Assembly: GCA_002104895.1 (NCBI GenBank)
Contig: MCFG01000057.1
Location: 62,001-126,000 of the forward strand
Origin: Anaeromyces robustus
Taxonomy: Eukaryota > Neocallimastigomycota > Neocallimastigomycetes > Neocallimastigales > Neocallimastigaceae
Direction of reading: 5' to 3'
Length of the DNA stretch: 64,000 nt
Shown: in pieces, positions 1 through 14,645 of the stretch
Layout of the letters: every line of letters starts with the position of its first letter
Position numbering within the stretch: position 1 is the stretch's first letter
Translations under genes and position numbers: made by a program
Notes under the pieces: generated by a model
The model's database searches: none
What the model saw: only the letters and a program-made list of their open reading frames with translations
Told to the model about the DNA's origin: nothing

Positions 1-9
1 AAAAATTCT

Positions 10-40
<31 letters not shown>

Positions 41-823
41 TTATTTTTTATTTTTTCTTACTTTATTATTTTAATTTTCTATTGTTTTACATTTATTTTT
101 TATATTATTTTTAATTATTTATTTTCCTTTTTTTTTTTTTTTTTTTTTTTTTTTGTTTTTTATTTTTATTTTTTTAAAATAATTATGTTTCTATGATATA
201 TATATATATATTAATTTTTACTATTTTATCATTATTATATACGTTTAGTAATTAATTCAAATATATATATAATATATATATTTCTTTTGAAAATAAATGC
301 TTAATTTCTTTAATTATTTCAATATAAGAAATTTTAAGAGAATCATTTACTTTCTTTTGACAATGATTAAAGTTAAATTGATATATATATATTTTCTATA
401 ATTAAAAAATGAAATAGAAAAAAGTTTTTAAAGACTTTTTTTTTCTCTCTCTTTTTTTTTTTTTTTTTTTTTTTGTTTGTTTGTTTGTTTGTTTGTTTGT
501 ATTTTTTTAATTTTTTTTTTTTTAAGAAAAAAGAAATTATATATGTATATATTAATAGATTAATAGATATTCAAAAATTTTCTTTATACAATATATAATA
601 AATCTACAAAATTTGTTATTGAATTCCTTTTTTCTATTCAATTGTTATTATAATGTTTGTTTGTTTGTTTGTTACTATATATATTTATATATATTTAAAA
701 AAATAATAAAAAAAAAAAAAAAAATAATATAAAAAAATTATATATGTATAAATTAATAGATATTTAAAAAATTTTATCAGTATACAATATATAATAACAG
801 TCTATAAATTTTTGTTACTGAAT

Positions 824-868
<45 letters not shown>

Positions 869-961
869 CAATTGTTATATAAACAATTTTAATAGGAAAA
901 TAAAATAATGAATAACAATTGTAATAATTTTAATTTTATCTATTTAAACGTATTTTATAGT

Positions 962-1009
<48 letters not shown>

Positions 1010-1339
1010 TTTGAATATAATCTTTGTTGATTACAATTATTATTCAATTATTATTATTTATTATTATTATTATTATTATTCAAATTAATTTTGATTTGAA
1101 TTTTTAATTTTTAAATATTTTTTATTATATTATTATGATTATATATTGTTCTTTCTATAAATTATTTTTTATTATATTATTATGATCTTATATTATTCTT
1201 TCTATAAATTATTTTTTATATATTATTAAAATAAAAAAAAATTTTTTTTTTAATCAACTACTACTTTATTTATTTATATATTTATCTATTTTATTTAAAA
1301 AAAATTTTTTTTCTTAAGTTAAGGTATCATATATATTTA
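1..1339. other. Low-complexity intergenic spacer at left edge
   Basis: No gene is visible. The stretch is a series of simple tracts: TTTA units at the very start, a TTTG array at about 473-501 with a second short one near 656-672, a poly-T run of about 41 at 826-866, and an AAT array near 963-1008. It lies beyond the 3' end of the minus-strand membrane protein gene. Confidence 0.8.
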
Positions 1340-2628
1340 TTAAAGAACTATTTCTTTTTCAAATTCTTCATATTCAACTAAATAATCAAGATTATCACCA
1401 CCATCAATAGTAACATTTTCTGATATTTGTGTAACTAATAAATCTCTTCCATCATCATTTTCTAAGCCTTCAAAATCAACAATTTCAGTTTCTGTTGTAA
1501 ATGGATCATTACTTTTTAAATATATATATTTATAAAAAGATAAATTATTATATAAACATATATGATATTTAATAAAAAAAAATTATATTATTTATATAAA
1601 TATTTAAATAATAATAAAAAGATTATAATGTTCTTCTTACTTTTTAATTAATAATAATAATCTAAAAAGTTGTAATGTATTTCTAACACCTAAAATTATA
1701 TTATCAGCAATTTTTCCTTGTCTATTTGAACAGTCATCAATTGTTAAATAAACTAAAGTGACAACACATAAAGGTACTATAATTAAATCAAGTATATTTA
1801 AGAACGATTTCCAATAATTCTATTTAAATATATAGAAATAATATACGTAACATAAAAAAATTAATATATATATAATTTTTATTTTTTATTTTTTATTTTT
1901 TTTATTTTTTATTTTTTTTTTACCTTTCCCAATGCATTTATTCTTAATATAACTTCAATAATTAATACAACATTTATAAAGTAATCCATAATTAAATATG
2001 TTGTAGATAAACTATTATTATTATATTATATATAAAATAATTTTATATTTAATATTATATTTATTTTATTATTAAAATAATAAAATTAAAATTATATTTA
2101 TTCTACTTACCATTTTGTTGTAAAAGACTATTTTTTTAAATTTATGTTTTTTGTAATAAAAAGAAAAAATAATTAATAATATAAAATAAAATATTAGAAT
2201 AATAATTTTTTTTTTTTTATATATATATAAATACTTTTTTAAATTATTTGTAACTTACTGTAGCAAGTGTTATTAAGGATAACACTATAACAAAGGTATA
2301 AAATATTGTATATTTTTTTGAATGTATAATTCTATTTGCAAGATTTTTCCATACATCTTTCCTCGTTATTGTGTCTTCATGAGGATTAACATATAATCCT
2401 CTTGAATCTACATGTTCTAATTCTATATGTAAATCACTTTTTTTTTTATAATAATTAAATAAAATCAATGAATATATAAAATAAATATATTAATATATAC
2501 ATCTTTAAATTATAATATATATAAATATATATATATATAAATTACAATATAATTAAAATAATTAATATTTACTTTTGGGCTAAATCTGTTAATGTTTGTC
2601 CTAAATTATTTAAGCTTACTTTTGACAT
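1340..2628 (-). CDS. Voltage-sensor-like four-TM membrane protein
   Basis: Six exons (2573-2628, 2259-2436, 2111-2127, 1924-2011, 1641-1819, 1340-1511) join in phase to give 229 residues, with ATG at 2628 and TAA at 1340. The protein has a short cytosolic N-terminus, then four hydrophobic segments. S1 contains TIFYTFVIVLSLITLA, S2 DYFINVVLIIEVILRINALG and S3 ILDLIIVPLCVVTLVYL. S4 (GVRNTLQLFRLLLLI) has two arginines spaced seven apart. The order, the E and R in S2, the D in S3 and the arginines in S4 match the ion-transport-domain voltage-sensor module. No pore loop, S5 or S6 follows; instead there is an acidic C-terminal tail of about 55 residues. It could be a proton-channel-like or TMEM266-like sensor protein, but the fold is inferred from hydropathy and motif order only. 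The third exon is only 17 nt. Confidence 0.7.
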
Positions 2629-5600
2629 TTTTGATATTAAAACAACAAGAAATTATTTATTATATTTTATTTTACTTGTTTATTATTATTATTATTATAA
2701 TAATGCGATATGATTTTACAGATAATTCAATAAATTAATTTACAAAAAAGAAACAAATAAATAAATATATTATTTATGGTAAAATGTTGAATTTCTTCTT
2801 TAAATTGCTTTTGAACGACGTTTGAATTTTTAAATTTTAAAGCTGATAATAAATTATTTTGCTTGAATTATGGTGATGTGATAAATTGTAATTTTGTAAA
2901 TATATTATTCTTTTTTATTTTATTCTTTTTTATTTTATTTTATTTTACTTTATTTTTTTGAAGTTTTATTGTATTTTAAATTAATGTGTATTTTATAAAA
3001 TTTGTTATGTTGAAATAGTATATAACTTAAAACATATAAAAACGATATATTTTTAATAGATATAAAAAGAATAATTTATATTGATTGAATGAAGAAAATT
3101 AAATTTATAATAATTATGAAAAAAAAAACTTTTTTAAAAATATATAAAAAAAAAGTTTATCAATTAATGATATTTTTATGTTTTCATTAACTAATAAAGC
3201 ATTTTCATTATTAAATTATCGAAAATTTAATTTACTTTTATAATTTTTAAATATTATTGTTTTCCTCTTTTTATTTTAAAAATTTTGTGTATTGTGTATT
3301 GTTATTTTCTTTTTTGTTTTTAATATTTTTATTAATTTTTTTTTTCTTTATAATATATTAAAAAAAACTATAATTCTATCATCTATATTAATATTGATTA
3401 TTATTTTTCTATTATATCATAAAGCTTCTTTTTTTTTTTTACTTTTTATTTAATACAAAAAACAAAGAATAAAATATTAGAAAATCGAAAATCGAAAACT
3501 ATATATATTATAAAATTAATATTTTTAAATTTTATAATATATTATTTTGAAGGCAATTTATTTGTTATTTGATATTTAATATATTTAATTACAATTAATA
3601 TATTTTTATTAATTTAATAATATATTATATAATGTATATTCATATCAATTATATAATATATTATAAAATTATTTAATATAAAGATGATTAACTATATTGA
3701 ATAGTATTATTTAATATTTATTATTGTTATTATTATTTATTACTTATTTTAATTATTAATTATTATATAAATTATAAATTGTTTTCTTATTTATTTATTT
3801 ATTTTATTATTTATTTACTTATTTATTTATTTATTTATTTATTTTTTATTTATTTATTTATTTATTTATTTATATTAATTTCCTGTTAAATATATTATAT
3901 AATATTACTTAGTTTATTGATTATTAAATAATATATATAAAGAATTATTAAATAAATTTTTTTTTTTAGTATTAAAAAATTATTATATATTTATTTTTAT
4001 TAACAGTTTTTGATATTTAATAACACAATTTCTTTTATTATAATACTTTTTTTTTTTCATTATAATATAGTTATTAATAGTTTATTATTATCTTTAATAG
4101 ATTTTAAAGATAATAATTACAATTTAAACTTTATTATAATTTGAAAAAAAAGGTTGAAAATTTTTTAATACATTTTGTTGTTATATATAACTTTAATTAT
4201 AATGGTTTTGCACCAATAAAAAGTAAAAGTATGACATTCATTTAGTTTTATATGTTAAATAATAAATTAAAAAAAATAAAAATTATTAAGGAGGTCTTTT
4301 ATTCTTAATCATTAACACCATTTATTATTATTCTAAAAATAGATTTATTTCCTTTTATATTCATTTTTTTCATATTATCTTTTTTTTTTTTTTTTTTTAA
4401 TAATGCCATGAAATGAAAATTGGATAAAAATCTAGTTAACTTTGATTTTAATTTTGTTTCCTTTTTAGATATTGGCATGATAAAATAATAAATTATTATA
4501 AAAATTATGACTTTATGAATATGACAAAATAAAATGATTAATCCCAAAACAATAAAAATAAAAAGGAGAATTACATGAATTTTAAATAAAGTTTAAATTG
4601 TTGTGATAGAATAATGTAAATCCTATTAAGATTACAATTAAATATTTATAATATTATATTATTTTAACGGTTATATATATATGTATGCATTGTTTTATAT
4701 ATATATATATTTTATTTTAAGTATAAATTATCACATATATTTAAAATATCTAAAAAAATATTTATTTAATATAAAAATATCAAATATATATATATTTTTT
4801 TCATTTATTTTACTTTTATTTTTATTATTATAATTAACTATTATTATTATTATTTTTTTGTAGTACTTCATATTAAAATAATATTTGTATTTAATAACCT
4901 TTTATAAATTTTATACAGCTGTGATAATATTATCTTAAGAATTTTAAATTTATCTATTAATTAAATTTAATTATCATGTATGTGTATCCATTTTTTTATT
5001 TGACATAATATTGATAATTTGATATAATAAAATATTATATATATACTTCATTATATTTTTTATTTTCAAATCTACTTGTTTTTAATTAATTTTAAAAATT
5101 CTGGAAAAAAAAAGGGTTATAATTATTGTATTTTGTATAAATAGAATTGATACAATTTTCAAAAACTATATATATTTAAAATATTATTTTTGTAAATTAA
5201 TATAAATATTATAAAAATGTATAAAAATAAAAAAACAAATACAAAACACATGTAGATATATATATATATATATATAAATATATAATTATTAAGAAAATAA
5301 AATATTATTTTCCCCAAATATTTTATATATTTTTTATTCACTAAAAAGATTTTTAAAAAAGTTAATTTGTACAATTATTGAGAGAATAAAGAATGAGATG
5401 TAATGGTATTTTTTATTTTTTAATTTATGTTCCTAAATAATACTTTAATTCTTCTTTGTATTAAATAATACAAAGAAGAATTGATTCTAATTTATTTTTT
5501 ATATATTATTATTATTATCGTTAAGAAAGACTTTTGAAGCTTTATTATTAATTCTTTTTCATTAATATTTGAAAATGTTCAATATTTTGAGTAAATAGCT

Positions 5601-6246
5601 TTTTTTCCCAATTTATTATTACATTTCTTACTATTTAATATAGTGGACATTACTTTGTTATTTGTAACATGAAATATTTTTTTTTCCTGTGTTATGTTTT
5701 ATAATTTATAAAGATGAAATATCTATGTTAGATGAAATTATATTCATTTGAAATAAACAATTATTCAAAAACGTTAATATTTAATATAATATAATTTTAT
5801 ATTTTTATTTATATATAAATAAATATTAATATTATATTTATATAATATTTTTTTTAAATCAACACTTTGATATGCTGTTGTAGTAATCATCATAATAAAA
5901 TCTGAATAATATTAATATTTATTTGGAATTTCTAGTATTTTCTGATTAAATAAATATTATTTTTTATTATATTTTATATTTTATATTTATATTTTATTTA
6001 TGTATATTTATTAATTAAAATTAATATTTTTTATTTTTATTAATGTTTATTATTATGTAAAGTTTTATATTAAATTTATTTGAATTATATATATTTAATA
6101 TATTAATTTAGAGTATAAATTAATATATATAATAAATAATATAACAAAATTAAAAAATAAAAAATATTTATAATAATATTAATAATTTATTTATTTATTA
6201 ATATTTATTTATTAATATTTATTATTAATTATTTAATATTTAATAT

Positions 6247-6281
<35 letters not shown>

Positions 6282-7406
6282 TTAATTAATTATTTATTTA
6301 TCAATTTATTATTTATTTATTTATTTATTTAATACATTTATAATTAATTATTTATAATTAATGAAAAATTTTTTTATTTATTATTTTTATTTTTATTTTT
6401 ATATTTATTATTAAAAATTATTTAATAATAATATAATAATATAAAAAAAAAATTCTTTAAAAAAATATTATATTTTATATATAATATTAAAATTGATCAT
6501 TCATCAGATAATAATCAAAGTAAAAATCTAAGTAGATATTTATTTTTTGTATTGTTTTTAACTATATGATGAGAGTAAAGAAAAAATAAAAATGGCGAAA
6601 ACAGTTATTATAAATAAATAATTGAAAATAAATTTATTTTTTTTTCTTTCAAAATTAGATATTTGACTTGAAATGAATGAAGGATTTTTTTGAAAGTGTA
6701 AAATATATTAAAAGGACGTCAATCAATTATACAATAATATATGATGATATATTTATTTTTAAAGGATAAATTTATTAAATGCATAAACTTTTATATTTTC
6801 AGAAATTTTAATTTATGATTTATAAATTAATCCTTAATCAGATATATTTTTTAAATCTATATGTTTTATAATGGATTTCTTATGATGCATTTTAACAATT
6901 ATATATACTATAAAAAAAATAATAAACAAATAAATATATAAAAATATCAGTAATGTATAAATAATAATAATAATAATAATAAAACATTGGATAAAATATG
7001 TAAAATTAAAAAGCATTTGAAGAAGAAAATCATTTTACATCATTTATAATTATTTATATTATTTATTAAATAATCAATGTTATTATTAAATAATGATTTT
7101 TTTTTTTTTTAATAAAACAATATATATAGTACCATATTCATATACATTAATAAATTTAATTGTTATTATTAATATATATATTTTATATAAAAATATATAT
7201 AAAAATTATATTTTTTTTAATTTTTTTTTTTTTTAAAACAGTATGATTTTTAAATAATAAGAAGAAAGTATTAATTTTTTTCTTATATTTATATTTGATT
7301 AAATATTCATTTAGGTAAAAAAATAAGTTTTTTTTTTTATACAAACTTACCCATATAAAAAAAACAGAAATTTTATAATTAAAGGCTGTTTTTAATATAA
7401 TAAAAA
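2629..7406. other. 4.8-kb spacer between divergent genes
   Basis: This spacer lies between the 5' ends of the voltage-sensor gene (minus) and RPT6 (plus), so both promoters should lie in it. It is almost entirely A/T with TTTA arrays (for example 3783-3870 and 6240-6330). Two short minus-strand open frames, 4305-4547 and 6834-7016, encode a hydrophobic stretch followed by a lysine-rich tail; neither has recognisable homology or splice continuity, so they are not called. A perfect hairpin is listed separately. Confidence 0.7.
5447..5482. repeat. Perfect 16-bp inverted repeat, 4-nt loop
   Basis: The arms at 5447-5462 and 5467-5482 are exact reverse complements around the loop AAAT. The arms contain CTTCTTTG/CAAAGAAG, so they are not the simple AT self-complementarity common elsewhere in the spacer. 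Function unknown. Confidence 0.85.
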
Positions 7407-9213
<1,807 letters not shown>

Positions 9214-9445
9214 GCTTTTTATATGTTTTATATTTTAATATCAATACTTTTATTAATCAATAATTCAATAATCAATATATATATATGTAATTTAATTAAT
9301 TATAATATAGTAACAGCATAAAAATGTTAAAAGCAATAATTATATAAAATAAAATAAAATAAATAAAAAATTAAAAATTAAAAAAAAAAAAAAAATTAAA
9401 TAAATAAATGAAAGTTAAAAAAAAAAAAGCGATAAAAAAAAATAA

Positions 9446-9478
<33 letters not shown>

Positions 9479-10233
9479 TAAATAATAAAAAAAAAATAAT
9501 AAATAAATAAAACAAATAACCGTAATAAACATAATAAAAACCATTCTTTTATTTTATTTTTTTTTTTTTATATATATATTTTTTATTTTTTTTTTATTTT
9601 TTTATTTCATTTTTTTATAGAATATATAGGTATATAATATTATATATCATTTAAAATAATTATTAGAATTATTGTTTATTATTTATCTTTGAAGTATAAT
9701 ATAATATTTACAATGAATGATTTTTTTTTTCTTTCTTTTTTTTTTTTTTTTTTTTTTTTTTTTCATTTTTTTCATTTTTCATTTTTCATTTTTTTCTTTT
9801 CTTTTTTTCATTTATTCTTTTTTTTTTTTTTTTTTGGTAAATAAATTATAAGTGAATAAATAGGTAAGTATTATATACAGTTTTCATTTATTTCAAAATT
9901 TTTTTAAAAAAAAACTATTTACAATAAAAAATTAAATAATTTTTTTTTCTTTGTAATGAAGAAATTTCAATGAAAATAATAAGAAAAACAAAAGTAATAA
10001 AATATTTAAAAATTCCATATATAAAATAATAAAGTAAAAGTGTTGAAATATTTAAAAATTCCATGAAAAGCAAAAACCAAAGGTAACAAAAATTGTTGAA
10101 AAAGAAAGAAAGAAAGAAAGAAAAAAAAAAAAAAAAAAAGAAAAAAATTTTTTTCTCCAATAAATTATTTTTTAAAGATAAATATAAATTTATCTTAATA
10201 TATGGTATGTCATTCATAATACTTTTAACATAA
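9214..10233. other. Convergent 3' intergenic region
   Basis: RPT6 (plus) and the kinase (minus) converge here. The sequence is A/T tracts: an AAT array near 9448-9475, long poly-T runs near 9720-9765 and 9810-9835, and a poly-A stretch near 10120. No gene is seen; the open frame across 9915-10253 on the minus strand is a shadow of the kinase last exon. Confidence 0.75.
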
Positions 10234-11053
10234 CTACCATCTTCCAGTGGCATAAGTTATTTGAAGTCTTTTAATTTCATCTTTAATAAATGGATGTTTT
10301 ACCACCTATAATAATAATATTAATAATATTTTAAGGAAAAAATAATAAAAAGTTTTATTAATATATTGTTTCTTTAATTTATTTTTTATTATTTATGTAT
10401 TACAATTAAAATTTAAAATTTAATTATACTTATAATACTTACTTCATTTATTGTAATTCTTTCATCTTCATTATATGTTAATAATTTTTTTATTAAATCA
10501 CGACATTCTTTTGTTATATAAGTATAATTATTTGTATTAAAAAAAAAAAAAAAAAAGGTTAATAATTTTATTTTCATATTATATTACATAAATAATAATA
10601 ATAAAATGTTTTGTTCTTCTTATTAATATATTTACCTGGATCAATTTTTGATGGGAATATATATTTTCCTTCCATAATTTCATCCTTATTTTGAAATGGA
10701 TTTTCACCAAATACTATAGTAAATAATAAAACACCTAAAGACCTATTATTTTATAAATTAATATTTATAATAATAGTATTAAAATAATTTTTTTTTGTAA
10801 TTAGTAATTTATTCCCTCCTTTTTTTTTTTTTTTTTTATTTAATCCAAATATATTATTAGATTAAATAATATTAATATTAATTTACCATATTTCAGCTTC
10901 TGGTCCACGATAAGCCTTCTTTTTAACAATTTCTGGAGAAGCAAAGTGTGTTGTTCCATTAAATCTGGTGAAATAATTTTCTGGATGTTTTGGTATATAG
11001 GAAGCTGAGCCAAAATCAATTAATTTAACATGATAATTTTCGTCAATGACAAT

Positions 11054-11084
<31 letters not shown>

Positions 11085-14000
11085 TAATAATGTTAAATAT
11101 ATAAGTTAAGAAAAAATAAATTAATCCATATAATTTTTTTTATAAAAATATTATAATTCATTTGTTAAAATATTTACTTCATCTTTAAGATCACGATGAA
11201 CAATATTTAAACTATGTAAGTAATAAATTGCTAGTACAATTTGGGCAAATATTTTTTGAGTTGTAGCTTTTGTTATTTTGGTATCTAATTGATATTATAT
11301 TTTTAAACATATATATATTTAGGATAAAGATATAATTTTTACGTATAATTTTTTTTTATTTATATAATTAATATATATATATAAATATTTATTAAATTAA
11401 TAATTAAATATTAATATAATACTTACGTGCATCTAAAAAAAAAAATTTTTTTCATTAAAAATTTTAATTAATTTATAATAATGATATATATTAAAAATAA
11501 ATATAATTAATATTAATAAGTAATTATAAAAAATTAATTTTTTTTTTGGAATAAATAATATTATAAATGATTCTGTAAAAATAATAAATAACAACAACAA
11601 CAATAATAAATAATAATTAATAATAATAATAATATACATACCAATACATTCAAATAAATCACATGATGTTCTTTTACGTATTACTTTTTCTTGATCTGTT
11701 TTAAATTCATCAGGTTTTTGATGTTTTGCTAATCTTAATCCTGGATTTTTTATTGGATTAAGTAATGGATTAGAAGAATCCCATTCTGTACCATGAAGTT
11801 CTGTTATAAGTAATATATAATCATCTTCATTAATATATTCAACAAAATTAATAATATTTGGATGATTTATACTATTAAGTATAGCAATTTCTTGTGGAAC
11901 ACGTCCAATATGTGGATCATCAACCCATGAATCATCTGGAATTTTTGATTTAGATATAAATTTAATAGCAACCTTTATAAATATATGAAGAGAAATATAT
12001 ATTTTTTAAAAAAGAAATAGAATAATAAATAAAATTTAATAATTAATATATATATATAAAGTATTTATCATCAAAAATAGAATTAATATTTAATTTAAAT
12101 GAAATTTTATAACAGTTATATAAAAATTATATATATATATATATTTTTTTATTAAATTAAATATAAAAGTTATTATATTATATTATATTATTTATTTTGT
12201 TAACATTTAATAATTTATAATTTAATAATTTTACCTCAGTTGAATCAGCAATACGAATAGCAGTTAAAACAAATCCAAAAGCACCATCTCCTAAAAGATC
12301 TCCAATAATATAATGTTTATTAAAGTATTTTGATAAATGTATTTTCCCACTCATTAAAGCTTGTATTTCTTTTTGACGACGACTTCTTTCTTCTTCTTCA
12401 GAGTTAGTTTTCTCCTGTTCTTGATGTTGTTGTTGTTGTTTAAGTTCATTTGATTTATTAATATTCTTTTTATTTAATTCTTCATATGAATGATTATAGG
12501 TATTATTTGAAGAATTAGAATCCAAAGAAGAAGTGGAAGCCTTAGGTGATAAACTTAAAGATGTAGTAGCATTGATTAAAGTAGAAGAAGAAGTTGAATT
12601 ACTATTTATATTATCTTGATCATATTGGTATTTATAATTATTAGTATTATTATTATTAAGATTAGATATATTATTTTTATTATTATAATTGGTATTGAAA
12701 TTATTTAATGAATTATTTTTCACAATATTATAATAATTATCAATATTGAAATTATTCATACTATTTTTATTCATTAAATATTTATGATTATAAGGTGTCT
12801 TTTTAGCTCTATCCATAAAATCATTACTATGTGATCTATATTTAGCAAGAGTAGCTGCAGGTGGTCTCAATGAATAATGCTTATAACTATTAGTAATTTC
12901 ATTATTATTATTATTATTATTATTATTTCTATTTTTAATACTATATCCTATTAGTGAATCAATATAAAAAAAGATATAATAAATATAAAAAATTATATAT
13001 ATATATAATAAATATAATATAATAATATAAATAATACAAAAATAAATAATTTAATTTAATTTAAATAATATTTCAAGAAATATATAAATAAATAATTAAT
13101 TAATAATATATATATATATATTTTGCTTTTTAATATCTTACTGTTATTAATGGTATTATTTGAATTATTATTACTATTAGTTTTTTGAATTTGGAATTTT
13201 TCATTACTAGAAGATTTATTTAATTCAATATTATAATAAGATTTTCTTTTCTTTACTTCATCCATACGCTTTGCCTTACTTCCAGAATAACTTTTACTAG
13301 TATTATTACTTGATTTTAAATTTTCATGAGATACTTTATTAAATGATTCATTATATTTTTCTTTCATTTCATGGAAACTTGTTGCATTAGTATAACTTTT
13401 ACTATATTCAAAACTTGGTTTAGTTTTATACTGTTTTTTTGATGCATTTCTTATTATATCAGATTTCTTTGTTGAATTCTTTAATGAACTGGAATAATAT
13501 TGATTAATATTACTATTTATATTCTTATCCTTTATTATTAATATTTTTTTTTGTTTGTTTGTTTGTTTAATTTTTTTAAGATTAAATGTAAATGTATAAT
13601 GATATATAATCAAGTTTATATGAAAGAATTGTATAAATATATATATATATATATTTCAAAATATTAATTAATTTCATAATATAATTTATATCTATATACT
13701 AATTATAAATATTATTTTAAAAAACTTACAGATACATAGATGGATGATGAATTTGTTGATAAATTTTGACTTGAATTATATGATTTAAGATTCATAGTTA
13801 ATGATCTTAAACTACTATCATTTTTTGATTTTGACTTAACCTGTTTTAATTTTGTTATATTTTACCCCATATTTAAGTAATATATTTAAATATTGTATAT
13901 AAATGATATATATGTTAAAAAAAAACATTTAATGATATAATTATTTCTTTTTCAAAAATAAAAAAAAGTTATTTTTTTTTATTTTTATTTTTTACATTTT

Positions 14001-14595
14001 TTTTATTTACTATTGATATAAGATAAAAAAAATATTATTTGAATATTAACCTTTGATTTAATTTTATTTTGATTTTGATTTTGAGTCTTTTTCTTATTTT
14101 TATTTGAATTAAAACGAGATAAAACATTAATAGAACTTTTAGCTTTTTTATCATTATTGGATTTATAGGTGATGGGACTACTTTTTTTAATTTCAAAATC
14201 ATTATTTACAATACTACTATTATTAGAATATTCTGTATCAGATGAAGAAGAAACATCTATATTATTCATTAATTTTTCGTCATTACTATTTAATTTAACT
14301 TTATCAGCAATTTCATTGGTAATGGATGAAAATGATGCAATACCAGATTCTGATATTGAATTTGTCGATTGCATATTTGATAATGATGATGATTCAGATA
14401 TATCTTTTGATTTATTAGGATTATATGAAACAGACATAGAAGAAAGTGTTGATAGTTGTGATAAAGTTGATGATGAATTTTGATGAAGATTAACAGATGA
14501 AGAAACTTGCATAATTGATGATCCTGAATATTCTTGATAAATATCTTCAATATCAGAAAGATTTTCATCTTTATGTTGAAAAAATTGAAGTGTAA

Positions 14596-14645
<50 letters not shown>

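Noticed and set aside
4305-4547. 80-codon minus-strand frame with a TM-like N-terminus and Lys-rich tail
   Set aside because: No homology, no splice partners, and Ile/Lys bias expected from AT-rich sequence; too weak to call a gene.
6834-7016. 60-codon minus-strand hydrophobic frame
   Set aside because: Poly-Ile composition comes from AAT/ATT repeats; no supporting context.
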